From: Jeotgalibacillus alimentarius
GTDB taxonomy: Bacteria > Bacillota > Bacilli > Bacillales > Jeotgalibacillaceae
Assembly: GCF_000829445.1 (NCBI RefSeq)
Contig: NZ_JXRQ01000017.1
Span: forward strand, 62,001 to 126,000
DNA length: 64,000 bases
Direction: 5' to 3'
Both the position numbers and the translations under genes were made by a program. Below, in pieces: positions 1 to 7,850 of this stretch. The notes under the pieces were generated by a model that was not told where the DNA came from, did no database searches, and was given only the letters and a program-made list of their open reading frames with translations. How positions within the stretch are numbered: the first letter of the stretch is position 1; the number at the start of each line of letters is the position of its first letter.

Positions 1-100
1 TCAAACATTATAGCAATAAAGTAAAAAGAAAAAAAGACAAGAATAGATTAAATTTTCGCACAAATGGTATTTATTTTATAGAATTCCGTTTTCAGAATAT

Positions 101-127
101 AAAAAAACAGCCGCGCGGGCTGTTTTT
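101..127 (-). terminator. Intrinsic terminator of the YtxH-family gene
   Basis: A 10-bp perfect stem (AAAAACAGCC / GGCTGTTTTT) with a five-base GC loop begins at the stop codon. Read on the minus strand it runs into seven T residues. It closes the minus-strand gene. Positions 1-100 left of it are AT-rich and show no gene. Confidence 0.85.
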
Positions 128-506
128 AAGATGATGTTTGAGGTTCTTTGCTGTCCTGGTTAATTGTTTTCTCGAGTTCTTCCATTGTGGACTGGATTGC
201 AGCAAGCTCTTCCTGCAGGTTGTTAATGGCAGGATCTGCTTCTCGTTTCCATGCCTGAATGGATTCTTTCAGTTCAGCTGCTACTACACGCAGCGAATCT
301 TTACTTTCTTTTGAAGCGTCTGCAATAGATTCTTTTACAATCTGCAGATTCATTTGTAATTCAAGCATATGTTCACGCCAGTTGTCTTTCGTGTTTTTAA
401 TTGTTCCTCTGAGCTCTTCACCTGACTGAGGAGCTGACATGAGTGATGTTGCTGCACCGGCAACTAATCCGATTGCCAGTCCAAGTGAAAATTGTTTGAA
501 ATTCAT
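126..506 (-). CDS. YtxH domain-containing protein (YhaH-like)
   Basis: Small membrane-anchored protein of about 126 residues. The first 25 residues form a Gly/Ala-rich hydrophobic segment, followed by the 'APQSGEELR' stretch typical of the YtxH family and a long Lys/Glu-rich region likely to be helical or coiled coil. ATG at 506 is preferred over the in-frame GTG at 515 because the AAAGGGA ribosome site lies 10 nt before the ATG but almost touches the GTG. Neighbouring trpP and hit match the yhaH position in B. subtilis. The family is linked to stress conditions, but its biochemical role is not known. Confidence 0.8.
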   Translation of the reverse strand: MNFKQFSLGLAIGLVAGAATSLMSAPQSGEELRGTIKNTKDNWREHMLELQMNLQIVKESIADASKESKDSLRVVAAELKESIQAWKREADPAINNLQEELAAIQSTMEELEKTINQDSKEPQTSS

Positions 507-597
507 CCCAACCACATCCCTTTTTGTTTTTATATTCTTATTGTATATAGTAATTCATAAACTGTCCAAAGTATTCCCGGACAGGAGGCTTCAATTA

Positions 598-783
598 ATG
601 AAGACTGTAGCCGTAGTGCTAGTAGTATGTACTGTGTTATCGCTGCTCTTATTTGTGAAGTGCCTACTCGACCTGATGTCTAAAGCGATTTACCCCCCGG
701 TCAGGATTAAACGGAAACGGGTTATGTTCACCGGAATTGCTTCATTACTATTACTTATTTTAACCTATTTGATTTGGATATAA
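598..783 (+). CDS. Small two-helix membrane protein, unknown function
   Basis: A 61-codon reading frame has a strong AGGAGG site 9 nt before its ATG. The product has two hydrophobic segments (about residues 3-24 and 42-60) separated by a short basic stretch 'RIKRKR', a layout of two membrane helices with a positive loop. I do not recognise the family. It is divergent from the YtxH gene and convergent with trpP. The good ribosome site and clean helix pattern argue for a real gene. Confidence 0.6.
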   Translation: MKTVAVVLVVCTVLSLLLFVKCLLDLMSKAIYPPVRIKRKRVMFTGIASLLLLILTYLIWI

Positions 784-823
784 ACCTGATTCTGCGCTTC
801 CTTCAAGGATTCTGTATCAAATA

Positions 824-854
824 AAAAACCGCCCCCTGATTATAAAGGGGACGG
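824..854 (-). terminator. Intrinsic terminator of trpP
   Basis: A GC-rich stem (CCGTCCCC / GGGGGCGG read on the minus strand, loop of about ten bases) is followed by TTTTTTATTT on the minus strand, a few bases after the trpP stop codon. Confidence 0.8.
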
Positions 855-864
855 TGCAGGGAGT

Positions 865-1383
865 TCAGGCAGCAGATTCGACCAGATTTGATCTTTTCAT
901 GATTGCCTGTGCTACAGGATACATCACAGCCATTAATAAACCATTGACTACAATTGCCGGAACTACTGCAGAAAGTGCAAGTGCCATAATTGGACCAGGA
1001 AGTCCAACAAGCAGGGCGGCAGATCCAAGGAAGATTGTTCCTGAGATCAGTGTACCGACAGCTGCCAGTACTGCCGCACCTGCAGGTTTGCGTGCAAGTT
1101 TACCTGCAAGAAGAATGATTCCGTAAAATGCAAATGCTGTAATAGGCTTATCGATCACATTCGGCAGGAATCCCCCTGGGAATGTTGTTGTTAGACCGGA
1201 TAAAATACCTGTTGCAAGGCCGATCACTAACACGTTTTTAACGCCCGGGAATAACAGAATGCCGAGAAACATCATCAATAGTGACATATCCGGCTTCATT
1301 GTCAGGGCTCCCGGGATTAAAAGGTGTAATGCTGTACCCATCCCTGCAAATAGTGCGAGTGCTACAAGTGTTCTTGTGTTCAT
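865..1383 (-). CDS. trpP: Tryptophan transporter TrpP
   Basis: Hydrophobic protein of 172 residues with about five membrane segments, resembling the substrate-binding (S) components of ECF-type transporters. Sequence features such as 'GALTMKPDMSLLMMFLGILLFPGVKN' (in part) and the position next to hit and ecsA identify it as TrpP/YhaG, which imports tryptophan in B. subtilis. No ECF ATPase is adjacent. The ribosome site (AGGAG) is embedded in a run of NAG triplets described as a separate feature, so translation is probably repressed by tryptophan-loaded TRAP. Start ATG at 1383 is set by that site. Confidence 0.88.
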   Translation of the reverse strand: MNTRTLVALALFAGMGTALHLLIPGALTMKPDMSLLMMFLGILLFPGVKNVLVIGLATGILSGLTTTFPGGFLPNVIDKPITAFAFYGIILLAGKLARKPAGAAVLAAVGTLISGTIFLGSAALLVGLPGPIMALALSAVVPAIVVNGLLMAVMYPVAQAIMKRSNLVESAA

Positions 1384-1385
1384 AA

Positions 1386-1408
1386 CTCATCTCTCCTAAG
1401 CTAAACTG
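1386..1408 (-). promoter_or_regulatory. Putative TRAP-binding site over the trpP ribosome-binding site
   Basis: Upstream of the trpP ATG, on the minus strand, five NAG triplets (CAG, TAG, TAG, GAG, GAG) occur in a row, each separated by exactly 2 nt, the last ending 2 nt before the ATG. The Shine-Dalgarno AGGAG is inside the run. Further NAG triplets lie at 1418-1420, 1428-1430 and 1435-1437, less regularly spaced. TRAP is known to bind such G/U-AG repeats and to block yhaG/trpP translation in B. subtilis; that it does so here is inferred. Confidence 0.7.
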
Positions 1409-1484
1409 GTTTTTTTCCTGACATGTCCTCATGACTGCCAGCGAAAATTAGCATTATTATATCACGCCTGTACCGTATTTCCTA

Positions 1485-1907
1485 CTAATTAATTTTTGCG
1501 GCAATCGCTGCTGCCATCTCACCGCGCTCGTCATTTGAATAGTCATCCGTATGTACTTCCCATACAGGTTTGAAGCCGTCTTCCTCCCCGTGACGCGGAA
1601 GAATATGAAGGTGATAATGAAAAACACTCTGTCCTGCGAATTCACCATTATTATTTAAAAGGTTAACACCTTTCAGATCATAGGTTTCTTTCATGGCATT
1701 TGCAATCTTAGGAACAACCGAAAACAGATTTGCAGCAATTTCCGGTGTCAGTTCATGAAGGTCTTTTTTATGCGTCTTTGGAATAACCAGCGTATGACCT
1801 TTTGTCACCTGACTGATATCGAGAAAAGCATACACATGCTCATCCTCGTATACCTTTGCTGACGGGATTTCTCCGTCAATAATCTTACAGAAAATACAGT
1901 CACTCAT
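1485..1907 (-). CDS. hit: HIT family hydrolase Hit
   Basis: Cytosolic HIT (histidine triad) nucleotide-binding hydrolase of about 140 residues. The zinc-like 'CIFCKI' start and the signature 'HYHLHILP' (H-x-H-x-H) near residues 98-105 are present; 'DISQVTKGHTLVIPK' is nearly identical to the B. subtilis protein. These enzymes hydrolyse phosphoramidate bonds of AMP-linked substrates; the cell substrate is not known. Three nearby ATGs compete (1916, 1910, 1907); 1907 has AAAGGA at 8 nt and is preferred. It is divergent from ecsA, as in B. subtilis. Confidence 0.93.
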   Translation of the reverse strand: MSDCIFCKIIDGEIPSAKVYEDEHVYAFLDISQVTKGHTLVIPKTHKKDLHELTPEIAANLFSVVPKIANAMKETYDLKGVNLLNNNGEFAGQSVFHYHLHILPRHGEEDGFKPVWEVHTDDYSNDERGEMAAAIAAKIN

Positions 1908-2009
1908 CATCCTCATCCTTTCTCATGTTAAATTAAGTTTATTCTACCATAATGAGTCGTGTTGTATGCTACAATGCTGTCATCAGATAAGAGGAAAGGG
2001 AGTACGGTT

Positions 2010-2759
2010 ATGTCACTACTTGAAATTAATCAGCTAACAGGAGGCTACACAAGGCGCCCTGTGTTAAAGGATATCAGTCTGGCGATGGAGCCCGGAAAAA
2101 TTGTCGGACTGATCGGGTTAAATGGAGCCGGTAAAAGTACGACGATCAAACATATTATCGGTCTGATGGAGCCTCATGAGGGAACAGTATCCATTAACAA
2201 TCTGCAGCTGAAGCAGAACCCGGATGAATACAGAAAGCAGTTTTCCTATATTCCTGAGGCACCGATTCTCTATGATGAGCTGACACTTGAAGAACATTTA
2301 AGACTGACTGCAATGGCTTACGGGATTAAAGAGCAGGAATATGAGGCGCGTGTGCCTGATCTGTTAAAGAAGTTCCGGATGGAAGGGAAGCTGAAATGGT
2401 TTCCTGCACATTTTTCTAAAGGAATGAAACAGAAAGTCATGATCATGTGTGCATTTTTAATTAATCCGAGCCTTTATATCATTGATGAACCATTTGTAGG
2501 TCTCGATCCGCTCGCGATCCAGTCGCTTCTTGATCTGATGGAAGAAATGAAGTCTGACGGGGCAGGCATATTAATGTCTACTCATATTCTCGCTACTGCT
2601 GAACGTTATTGTGACTCATTCATTATCTTGCATGAAGGTCAGATACGTGCACAGGGTTCTCTTGAAACGCTCAGGAATGAATTCAGTATGCCGGGAGCCA
2701 CGCTTGATGATATTTATATTCAACTGACAAAGGAAGAGTCGCATGAAACAAGTAAATGA
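2010..2759 (+). CDS. ecsA: ABC transporter ATP-binding protein EcsA
   Basis: ATPase subunit of the EcsAB exporter-type ABC transporter, which in B. subtilis affects protein secretion, sporulation and competence through regulated intramembrane proteolysis by RasP. The 249-residue protein shows Walker A 'GLNGAGKST' (residues 36-44... beginning at G36), the signature 'FSKGMKQ' (135-141) and Walker B 'LYIIDE' (155-160). The ATG at 2010 follows a GAGGAAAGGGAG ribosome site; an upstream in-frame ATG at 1959 has none. The last 17 nt overlap ecsB, so the two are translationally coupled. A TGCTACAAT extended -10 lies at 1967-1975. Confidence 0.93.
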   Translation: MSLLEINQLTGGYTRRPVLKDISLAMEPGKIVGLIGLNGAGKSTTIKHIIGLMEPHEGTVSINNLQLKQNPDEYRKQFSYIPEAPILYDELTLEEHLRLTAMAYGIKEQEYEARVPDLLKKFRMEGKLKWFPAHFSKGMKQKVMIMCAFLINPSLYIIDEPFVGLDPLAIQSLLDLMEEMKSDGAGILMSTHILATAERYCDSFIILHEGQIRAQGSLETLRNEFSMPGATLDDIYIQLTKEESHETSK

Positions 2760-3966
2760 TTTATGGGCATCAAGACTCTCAGATTATCAAAAAGAACTTC
2801 AGAAATATATGCGTTATATTTTCAATGGACATCTGATGTTCGTGCTGATATTTGCTGTAGGTGGAGGCGGTTATGTCTATAGCAACTGGATTCAGACACT
2901 TGATGGAACATTTCCTTCATCCATTTTGATTGCAGCTGTGATCGGATTGGCGCTGACGATGAGTCCTGTATACACCTATCTGCAGGAGCCGGACAAAGTG
3001 TATTTGACACCTCTTGAAGGTCAGATGAAGCGCTATTTTGTCAATGCACTTGTTTCCAGCTTTTTCTTTCAGTCTTACGTGATCCTGCTGCTGCTGGCTG
3101 CCGCAATGCCGTTATATGTACAGACCACAGGTGCACAATTTTCCGATTTTTTCTGGTTTTTAGCGATCGTACTTACGGTTAAAATATGGAACCTGATCAT
3201 GAGATGGACGATGTTACGATACCAGGAGCCGGCAAATCATTATATGGACCTCGGGATCAGACTCGTATTAAATATTACATTCCTATGGACGGTTTTTGCT
3301 GACACACAGCTATGGCTTCCGATCACAATCGGCCTGCTCATGGCAGGGTATATGGCTGCATTCAGACATCTGACAAAAGAGAAGTCATTAAAGTGGGAAC
3401 TGTTAATTGACCTTGAAAATGCAAGGCTGCACCGCTTTTACCGCTTTGCGAATTTATTTACAGATGTGCCTCATCTCAAAGGCCAGGCGAAGCGCAGGAA
3501 GTGGATGGATCCTTTCCTGAAGACGCCTGATCTGAATCCTGCGCATACATACAGTTATCTGTATACAAGAACGTTCCTGCGTTCAGATGAATATTTCGGG
3601 TTGTGGGTCAGACTGACGATTATCGCAGGGGTCATTATCGGCGGTGCTGATAATCTCTGGCTGAAAGTGATTACTGCAGTTCTGTTTTTATATCTGACAG
3701 GCTTTCAGCTGATCCCGCTTTTGAAAAAGCATGAACTGAAAATCTGGCCGGATCTGTATCCTGTGAGTCCCGGCCTGCGTCATGATTCATTTAAGAAATT
3801 ACTGATGAAGATTCTGGTTGTACAGGCCGTTGTATTTGCACTGATCAGCCTGGTGCAGCTTGATTTTTACGGGGCAGCCATGATTGCTGCAGTATCTATT
3901 GTATTTGTCATTGTTTTCAGTTCAATGTACGTCCCTGCACAGATCAAAAAGCATCATATAAAATAA
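2743..3966 (+). CDS. ecsB: ABC transporter permease EcsB
   Basis: Integral membrane partner of EcsA, 407 residues, close to the B. subtilis EcsB length. Hydrophobic segments fall at about residues 28-50, 60-80, 100-125, 135-155, 180-205 and a cluster at 285-400, with a large cytosolic region around 215-275. It starts inside the 3' end of ecsA and ends at a strong terminator, so ecsAB is a two-gene unit. The third gene ecsC of B. subtilis is absent here; an M20 amidohydrolase (YhaA position) follows on the opposite strand. Confidence 0.92.
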   Translation: MKQVNDLWASRLSDYQKELQKYMRYIFNGHLMFVLIFAVGGGGYVYSNWIQTLDGTFPSSILIAAVIGLALTMSPVYTYLQEPDKVYLTPLEGQMKRYFVNALVSSFFFQSYVILLLLAAAMPLYVQTTGAQFSDFFWFLAIVLTVKIWNLIMRWTMLRYQEPANHYMDLGIRLVLNITFLWTVFADTQLWLPITIGLLMAGYMAAFRHLTKEKSLKWELLIDLENARLHRFYRFANLFTDVPHLKGQAKRRKWMDPFLKTPDLNPAHTYSYLYTRTFLRSDEYFGLWVRLTIIAGVIIGGADNLWLKVITAVLFLYLTGFQLIPLLKKHELKIWPDLYPVSPGLRHDSFKKLLMKILVVQAVVFALISLVQLDFYGAAMIAAVSIVFVIVFSSMYVPAQIKKHHIK

Positions 3967-4003
3967 AAAAGAGCTGTCCCTTTAGGACGGCTCTTTTTTT
4001 GTG
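3967..4003. terminator. Bidirectional terminator between ecsB and the amidohydrolase
   Basis: Stem AAAAAAGAGC-T-GTCC with loop CTTTA and arm GGAC-GGCTCTTTTTTT. A-run and T-run flank it on both sides, so it can serve both convergent genes. Confidence 0.88.
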
Positions 4004-5179
4004 TTATTGCTGTTTGTGATACTCGATCGCGGCTTTGCCGAGTGTTTTTGCAGCGATCAGCATTGCTTTTTCATTAAAATCGAATTTTGGATGATGGTGC
4101 GGGTAAGGTACATCGACTCCTTCAGGTTTAGCACCTGTGAAGAAGAATGTACCCGGACGGTGTTCAAGATAATAGGCAAAGTCTTCCCCGCCCATCTGCA
4201 TCTCACTTTCTTCAGCAGTTACACCAGGGATACTGTTTGCAATCTCTACAATATAGTCTGTTTCTGTTTCGTGATTTACCACAGCCGGATAACCTCTGAA
4301 GTAGTTGTAATCATACGTACAATCTGTTGCGATCGCAGTTCCTTCTGTGATTCTGCCAATCTCTTTTTCAACAAGGTCACGTACTGCAGGCTCAAACGTT
4401 CTGGCTGTTCCAATCAGCTTTGCAGAATCAGCGATTACATTGAATGCATTTTCTGCTACAAATGAGCCGACTGAGACAACTGCAGATTCAACAGGGTTCA
4501 CGCGTCTTGAAGCAATTTGCTGAAGGGATGTAACAAGCTGGGCACCTGCAACAACCGCATCTTTTGTTTTATGTGGCTGGGCACCATGTCCACCTGCACC
4601 CTGAATCTTAATTTCAAAACGGTCTGCAGCTGCCATGATCGGCCCGGTGCGGTATTCCACTTTACCCAGGTCAGCTGTGACCCAGAGGTGCGTGCCAAAG
4701 ACAACATCAACGCCATCAAGACAGCCGTCTTTAATCATACTGATTGCCCCGCCCGGCGCATACTCCTCAGCATGCTGGTGGATCATTACATATGTGCCTT
4801 GCAATTCATCCCGTAACAGGTGAAGTGCTTTTGCAAGATGAAGTAATGCGGCAGTATGGCCATCGTGCCCGCAGGCATGCATTTTATCTGCGATTAGTGA
4901 TTTGTATGGTACATCTTTTTCGTCCTGGATTGGAAGGGCATCAAAGTCTGCCCGCAGTGCAACTGTTTTACCGGGATGAGCCCCTTTGATGACAGCTGTT
5001 ACACCGTTTCCGCCAACACCGGTTTTTACTTCAACACCAAGGTCTTTGTAAAAAGCCTCAATAAGTGCAGGCGTCTCTTTTTCTTCGAATGAAAGCTCAG
5101 GATGCTGGTGAAGGTGACGGCGAAGTGAAACCATATCGTCAAAATAAGAATCTAATAGCGAAAAAAGTTTTTCAGTCAT
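4004..5179 (-). CDS. M20 family amidohydrolase (YhaA-like)
   Basis: Cytosolic metallopeptidase-type amidohydrolase of 391 residues, M20D/aminoacylase group. The metal-binding motif 'HACGHDGHTA' is at residues 101-110 with the bridging Cys103 and His105, and 'HQHAEE' follows at 134-139; C-terminal 'GGEDFAYY' and 'PHHHPKFDFNE' complete the set. Family members deacylate N-acyl amino acids or related small amides; the exact substrate is uncertain. Start ATG at 5179 has GAAAGGAG 7 nt before it. It lies where yhaA sits beside ecs in B. subtilis. Confidence 0.88.
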   Translation of the reverse strand: MTEKLFSLLDSYFDDMVSLRRHLHQHPELSFEEKETPALIEAFYKDLGVEVKTGVGGNGVTAVIKGAHPGKTVALRADFDALPIQDEKDVPYKSLIADKMHACGHDGHTAALLHLAKALHLLRDELQGTYVMIHQHAEEYAPGGAISMIKDGCLDGVDVVFGTHLWVTADLGKVEYRTGPIMAAADRFEIKIQGAGGHGAQPHKTKDAVVAGAQLVTSLQQIASRRVNPVESAVVSVGSFVAENAFNVIADSAKLIGTARTFEPAVRDLVEKEIGRITEGTAIATDCTYDYNYFRGYPAVVNHETETDYIVEIANSIPGVTAEESEMQMGGEDFAYYLEHRPGTFFFTGAKPEGVDVPYPHHHPKFDFNEKAMLIAAKTLGKAAIEYHKQQ

Positions 5180-5303
5180 ATGTATGCTCCTTTCATAGTT
5201 AAAAGCATTTGCCAATGAGTCAGTATAGCACGGGAAACGAATTTTTTCACTCTTTTGACGATTTGATTCTTGCTATATAATGTAAGTAGGCAGGGAGGAG
5301 GGA

Positions 5304-5909
5304 ATGAGCATGAAAAAATGGTTTTATCCACTGGCAGCTGTCACTTTTGCAGCGGCAGTTTTACTGGTGATTAACTTAGATAATGGTCTGGGTGATATCG
5401 ATCAATTCGGCTCAGAATTTTTTAGTGGACTGGACTTCTTACTGTTTTTCAGCTTCTTGGGTGGAGAGTGGTTTTTAGCACTGATCAGTATTGGTGCAGT
5501 GCTTTACTTATGGTTCAGACGGAATCATTATCTTGGGATGATGATCGTTTTACTTGCTGTCGGGGGAGGCAATTATATAAACAGGTTAATTAAAAGCCTT
5601 ACTGAGCGGCCGCGGCCGGATCAGCTTTTAGGAGAAAGCTACAGTTTTCCAAGCGGCCATGCCATGGTCAGTATGATCGCAGCCATTGTGATCATTTACC
5701 TCATTACTGAAAGGTCAGGAGATGCAGCCGGCCAGGCATTAATGTTTGCTGTCGGCATTTTAATCTCTATCCTTGCAGGTCTCAGCAGAATGCCTGAACA
5801 AGCACATTATTTCACAGATGTCATCGGAGGATGGCTGCTCGGCTATACCTACGCAATTGTCTGCCTGCTCGTCTACGAGTACCTCATGAAACGACGCGCC
5901 TCCGTCTGA
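5304..5909 (+). CDS. PAP2-family lipid phosphatase
   Basis: Membrane phosphatase of about 201 residues with five to six hydrophobic segments. All three PAP2 motifs are present: 'RPRP' around residue 97, 'PSGHAM' around 114, and 'SRMPEQAHYFTD', which fits S-R-x5-H-x3-D. Such proteins remove phosphate from phosphatidate, phosphatidylglycerol phosphate or undecaprenyl diphosphate at the outer face; substrate cannot be told here. ATG at 5304 or 5310 are both served by GGGAGGAGGG. The final codons form one arm of a hairpin (5898-5919). Confidence 0.88.
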   Translation: MSMKKWFYPLAAVTFAAAVLLVINLDNGLGDIDQFGSEFFSGLDFLLFFSFLGGEWFLALISIGAVLYLWFRRNHYLGMMIVLLAVGGGNYINRLIKSLTERPRPDQLLGESYSFPSGHAMVSMIAAIVIIYLITERSGDAAGQALMFAVGILISILAGLSRMPEQAHYFTDVIGGWLLGYTYAIVCLLVYEYLMKRRASV

Positions 5910-5919
5910 AGACGGAGGC
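5898..5919 (+). other. Perfect hairpin overlapping the end of the PAP2 gene
   Basis: GCCTCCGTC, loop TGAA, GACGGAGGC: a 9-bp GC-rich stem closed by a tetraloop and spanning the stop codon at 5907-5909. There is no T-run after it, so it is not a classical intrinsic terminator; it could protect the 3' end or slow ribosome-coupled transcription. Confidence 0.5.
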
Positions 5920-5938
5920 AGCGTCCTGCCCATGATGC

Positions 5939-5967
5939 TTATCAACAAACTGCAGACACCTTACAAT
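5939..5967 (+). promoter_or_regulatory. Candidate SigA promoter of liaFSR
   Basis: TTATCA at 5939-5944 and TACAAT at 5962-5967 are separated by 17 bp and lie 34 bp before liaF. Inferred by matching to the SigA consensus only. Confidence 0.5.
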
Positions 5968-6001
5968 GAAGAAAAGTGTCTGAAGAAAGGCAGGGGACCG
6001 A

Positions 6002-6796
6002 ATGGATGGAACAAATAAAAAACAGTGGGGATGTGCGAGTTTTCTTCTTGTATTCGGCTTACTGCTGTTACTGATTAACCTGGGCATTCTGCAGTTCAAC
6101 GGTGGGCTGGTTACAAGCCTGATCATTCCTGTGCTGATCCTGACGATAGGAATCGTTAATCTGATCAAGTTTATAACAAGACGGAAAGGCATATTCCCTG
6201 GATTGATCTTAACTGTATACGGCGGTCTGCTGACTGTATCCTATTTGTCAGAAGAAATGTCCTTTGGCTATAACGGGATCTGGAAGCTGTGGCCATTACT
6301 GCTGGTAGCATTTGCATTGTCAATGCTGTCGAAGAAGAGTTCAATTGAAGTGCGCTATGGAAATAACAGATTCGGTGGTGATCATGCTTCTTTTAAAACT
6401 GCAGCTGAATCTATTACAAGAACAAGTATGAAGCATGCAATGAGTATCGGTAATGAAGCGTTCACATCGGAGAACTGGGCACTTGAGAATATGAAGCTGA
6501 ATAAATCAGTCGGCAATTATGTATTTGATTTGAAGAAAGCCTATATATCCGAGGGAGAGACGCTTTTGAATGTGACAGTCAGAATCGGCAATATTAAAAT
6601 GCTTGTACCGGAAGAACTCAGCGTAGACATTACTTCTAAGGTTGCGGTTGGGGAAAATACTGTGTTTGAAAGACGTACAGAAGGAACAAATGAGCGTCCT
6701 CTGGCGTATCAGTCAGCTGATTTTAATGAGGCGCCAAAAAGAGTGAAGATCATTCTTGATGTGAATGTCGGATCTGTACGGATCGACAGGATCTGA
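6002..6796 (+). CDS. liaF: Cell-envelope stress regulator LiaF
   Basis: Membrane inhibitor of the LiaS kinase, 264 residues. The N-terminal 100 residues hold four hydrophobic segments (about 11-30, 36-56, 62-80, 90-105); the C-terminal half is a soluble beta-rich domain with the 'VRIGNIKMLVPEEL' and 'VNVGSVRIDRI' repeats of the LiaF/YvqF family. In B. subtilis LiaF keeps LiaS silent until lipid-II antibiotics are present. A 9-nt gap separates it from liaS, so liaF-liaS-liaR form one operon. No liaI or liaH gene precedes it. Confidence 0.93.
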   Translation: MDGTNKKQWGCASFLLVFGLLLLLINLGILQFNGGLVTSLIIPVLILTIGIVNLIKFITRRKGIFPGLILTVYGGLLTVSYLSEEMSFGYNGIWKLWPLLLVAFALSMLSKKSSIEVRYGNNRFGGDHASFKTAAESITRTSMKHAMSIGNEAFTSENWALENMKLNKSVGNYVFDLKKAYISEGETLLNVTVRIGNIKMLVPEELSVDITSKVAVGENTVFERRTEGTNERPLAYQSADFNEAPKRVKIILDVNVGSVRIDRI

Positions 6797-6805
6797 GGAG
6801 GGCGT

Positions 6806-7849
6806 ATGATTAAAGTAGCGAGTTTGAATCACTGGTTTATCCTTCAATATATCAGGTTTACGTTATATGGCGCCATTTTACTTTTCACTGTATTGCAGCT
6901 CTATATTTTTCTATCTGAAGAACCGGTTCTGGATACTGCTGCATCACTGGTCGTTGTTGCTGTCACAGCTATCATTTTTTTGATGATGTCACTCTATACC
7001 GGGATCCGGTCAGGTACGATCATGCGCCAGCGTCTTGATGAGATGAACGCCTTTGTGGCGAGGCTTTCATCAGGAAAAACTGGAGAGGTGCTTCATATCA
7101 AAGATGCGGATGATCTCTCAGTTCTCGAAAGATCATTAAATGAACTCTCCGTTAATATGAGTGAGCAGGCAAGGTCTCTTCAGCGGATTTCAAGTGAACG
7201 TTTAACACTTGAGAAGCAGGCTCAACAGGCTGCTGTCATCGAGGAGCGTCAGAGGCTGGCAAGGGATCTGCATGATTCAGTCAGTCAGCAGCTTTTTGCC
7301 ATGACGATGATGTCTTCGGCTTCAGTGAGAATGCTCGACACAGATCACAGCCAGGCGAAGCAGCTGATTCACCAGGCAGCAGAGATCGCTGAAAAAGCGC
7401 AGGGAGAAATGAGAGCGCTCCTGCTGCATTTGAGACCGGTAGACCTTAAGGGTGAGTCACTCTCCACAGGGCTTGAAAAGCTTGCGAACGAACTTGAACA
7501 AAAAACGCCGATTACATTTTCAATGAACCTTCAGCATATGAATAAGATTCCGGAAAGTTCGGATGAACATTTATTCAGAGTCGTTCAGGAAGCTGTATCA
7601 AATATTCTCAGACATGCGAACGCTACAGTGATTACGATCAGATCTGAGCTGAAAGGGACGTTTTTTCAGCTTTTTATTGGAGATAATGGAACAGGGTTTG
7701 ATGTCAATGAGAAGAAGTGGACCTCATACGGCCTGCAGACAATGAAAGAGCGCTGTGAAGAAATTGGTGGACAGTTTGAGCTGCGGTCAAAAGAGGGTGA
7801 AGGTACATATATTACAATCAGGATTGCTGTAACAGAAGGGGGAGAGTAA
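6806..7849 (+). CDS. liaS: Sensor histidine kinase LiaS
   Basis: NarL-type two-component kinase, 347 residues. Two membrane helices (about 17-37 and 46-66) with almost no outside loop mark an intramembrane-sensing kinase. A HAMP-like linker is followed by the HisKA_3 box 'ARDLHDSVSQQLFAM' with phospho-accepting His156, an N-box 'VVQEAVSNILRHANA' and a G-box 'DNGTGFD'. It is predicted to phosphorylate LiaR in response to envelope damage under LiaF control. Downstream liaR begins one base after its stop codon. Confidence 0.94.
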   Translation: MIKVASLNHWFILQYIRFTLYGAILLFTVLQLYIFLSEEPVLDTAASLVVVAVTAIIFLMMSLYTGIRSGTIMRQRLDEMNAFVARLSSGKTGEVLHIKDADDLSVLERSLNELSVNMSEQARSLQRISSERLTLEKQAQQAAVIEERQRLARDLHDSVSQQLFAMTMMSSASVRMLDTDHSQAKQLIHQAAEIAEKAQGEMRALLLHLRPVDLKGESLSTGLEKLANELEQKTPITFSMNLQHMNKIPESSDEHLFRVVQEAVSNILRHANATVITIRSELKGTFFQLFIGDNGTGFDVNEKKWTSYGLQTMKERCEEIGGQFELRSKEGEGTYITIRIAVTEGGE

Positions 7850-7850
7850 G

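Noticed and set aside
854-1126. 90-codon plus-strand frame
   Set aside because: Antisense of trpP, low complexity Ala/Thr-rich product, no ribosome site.
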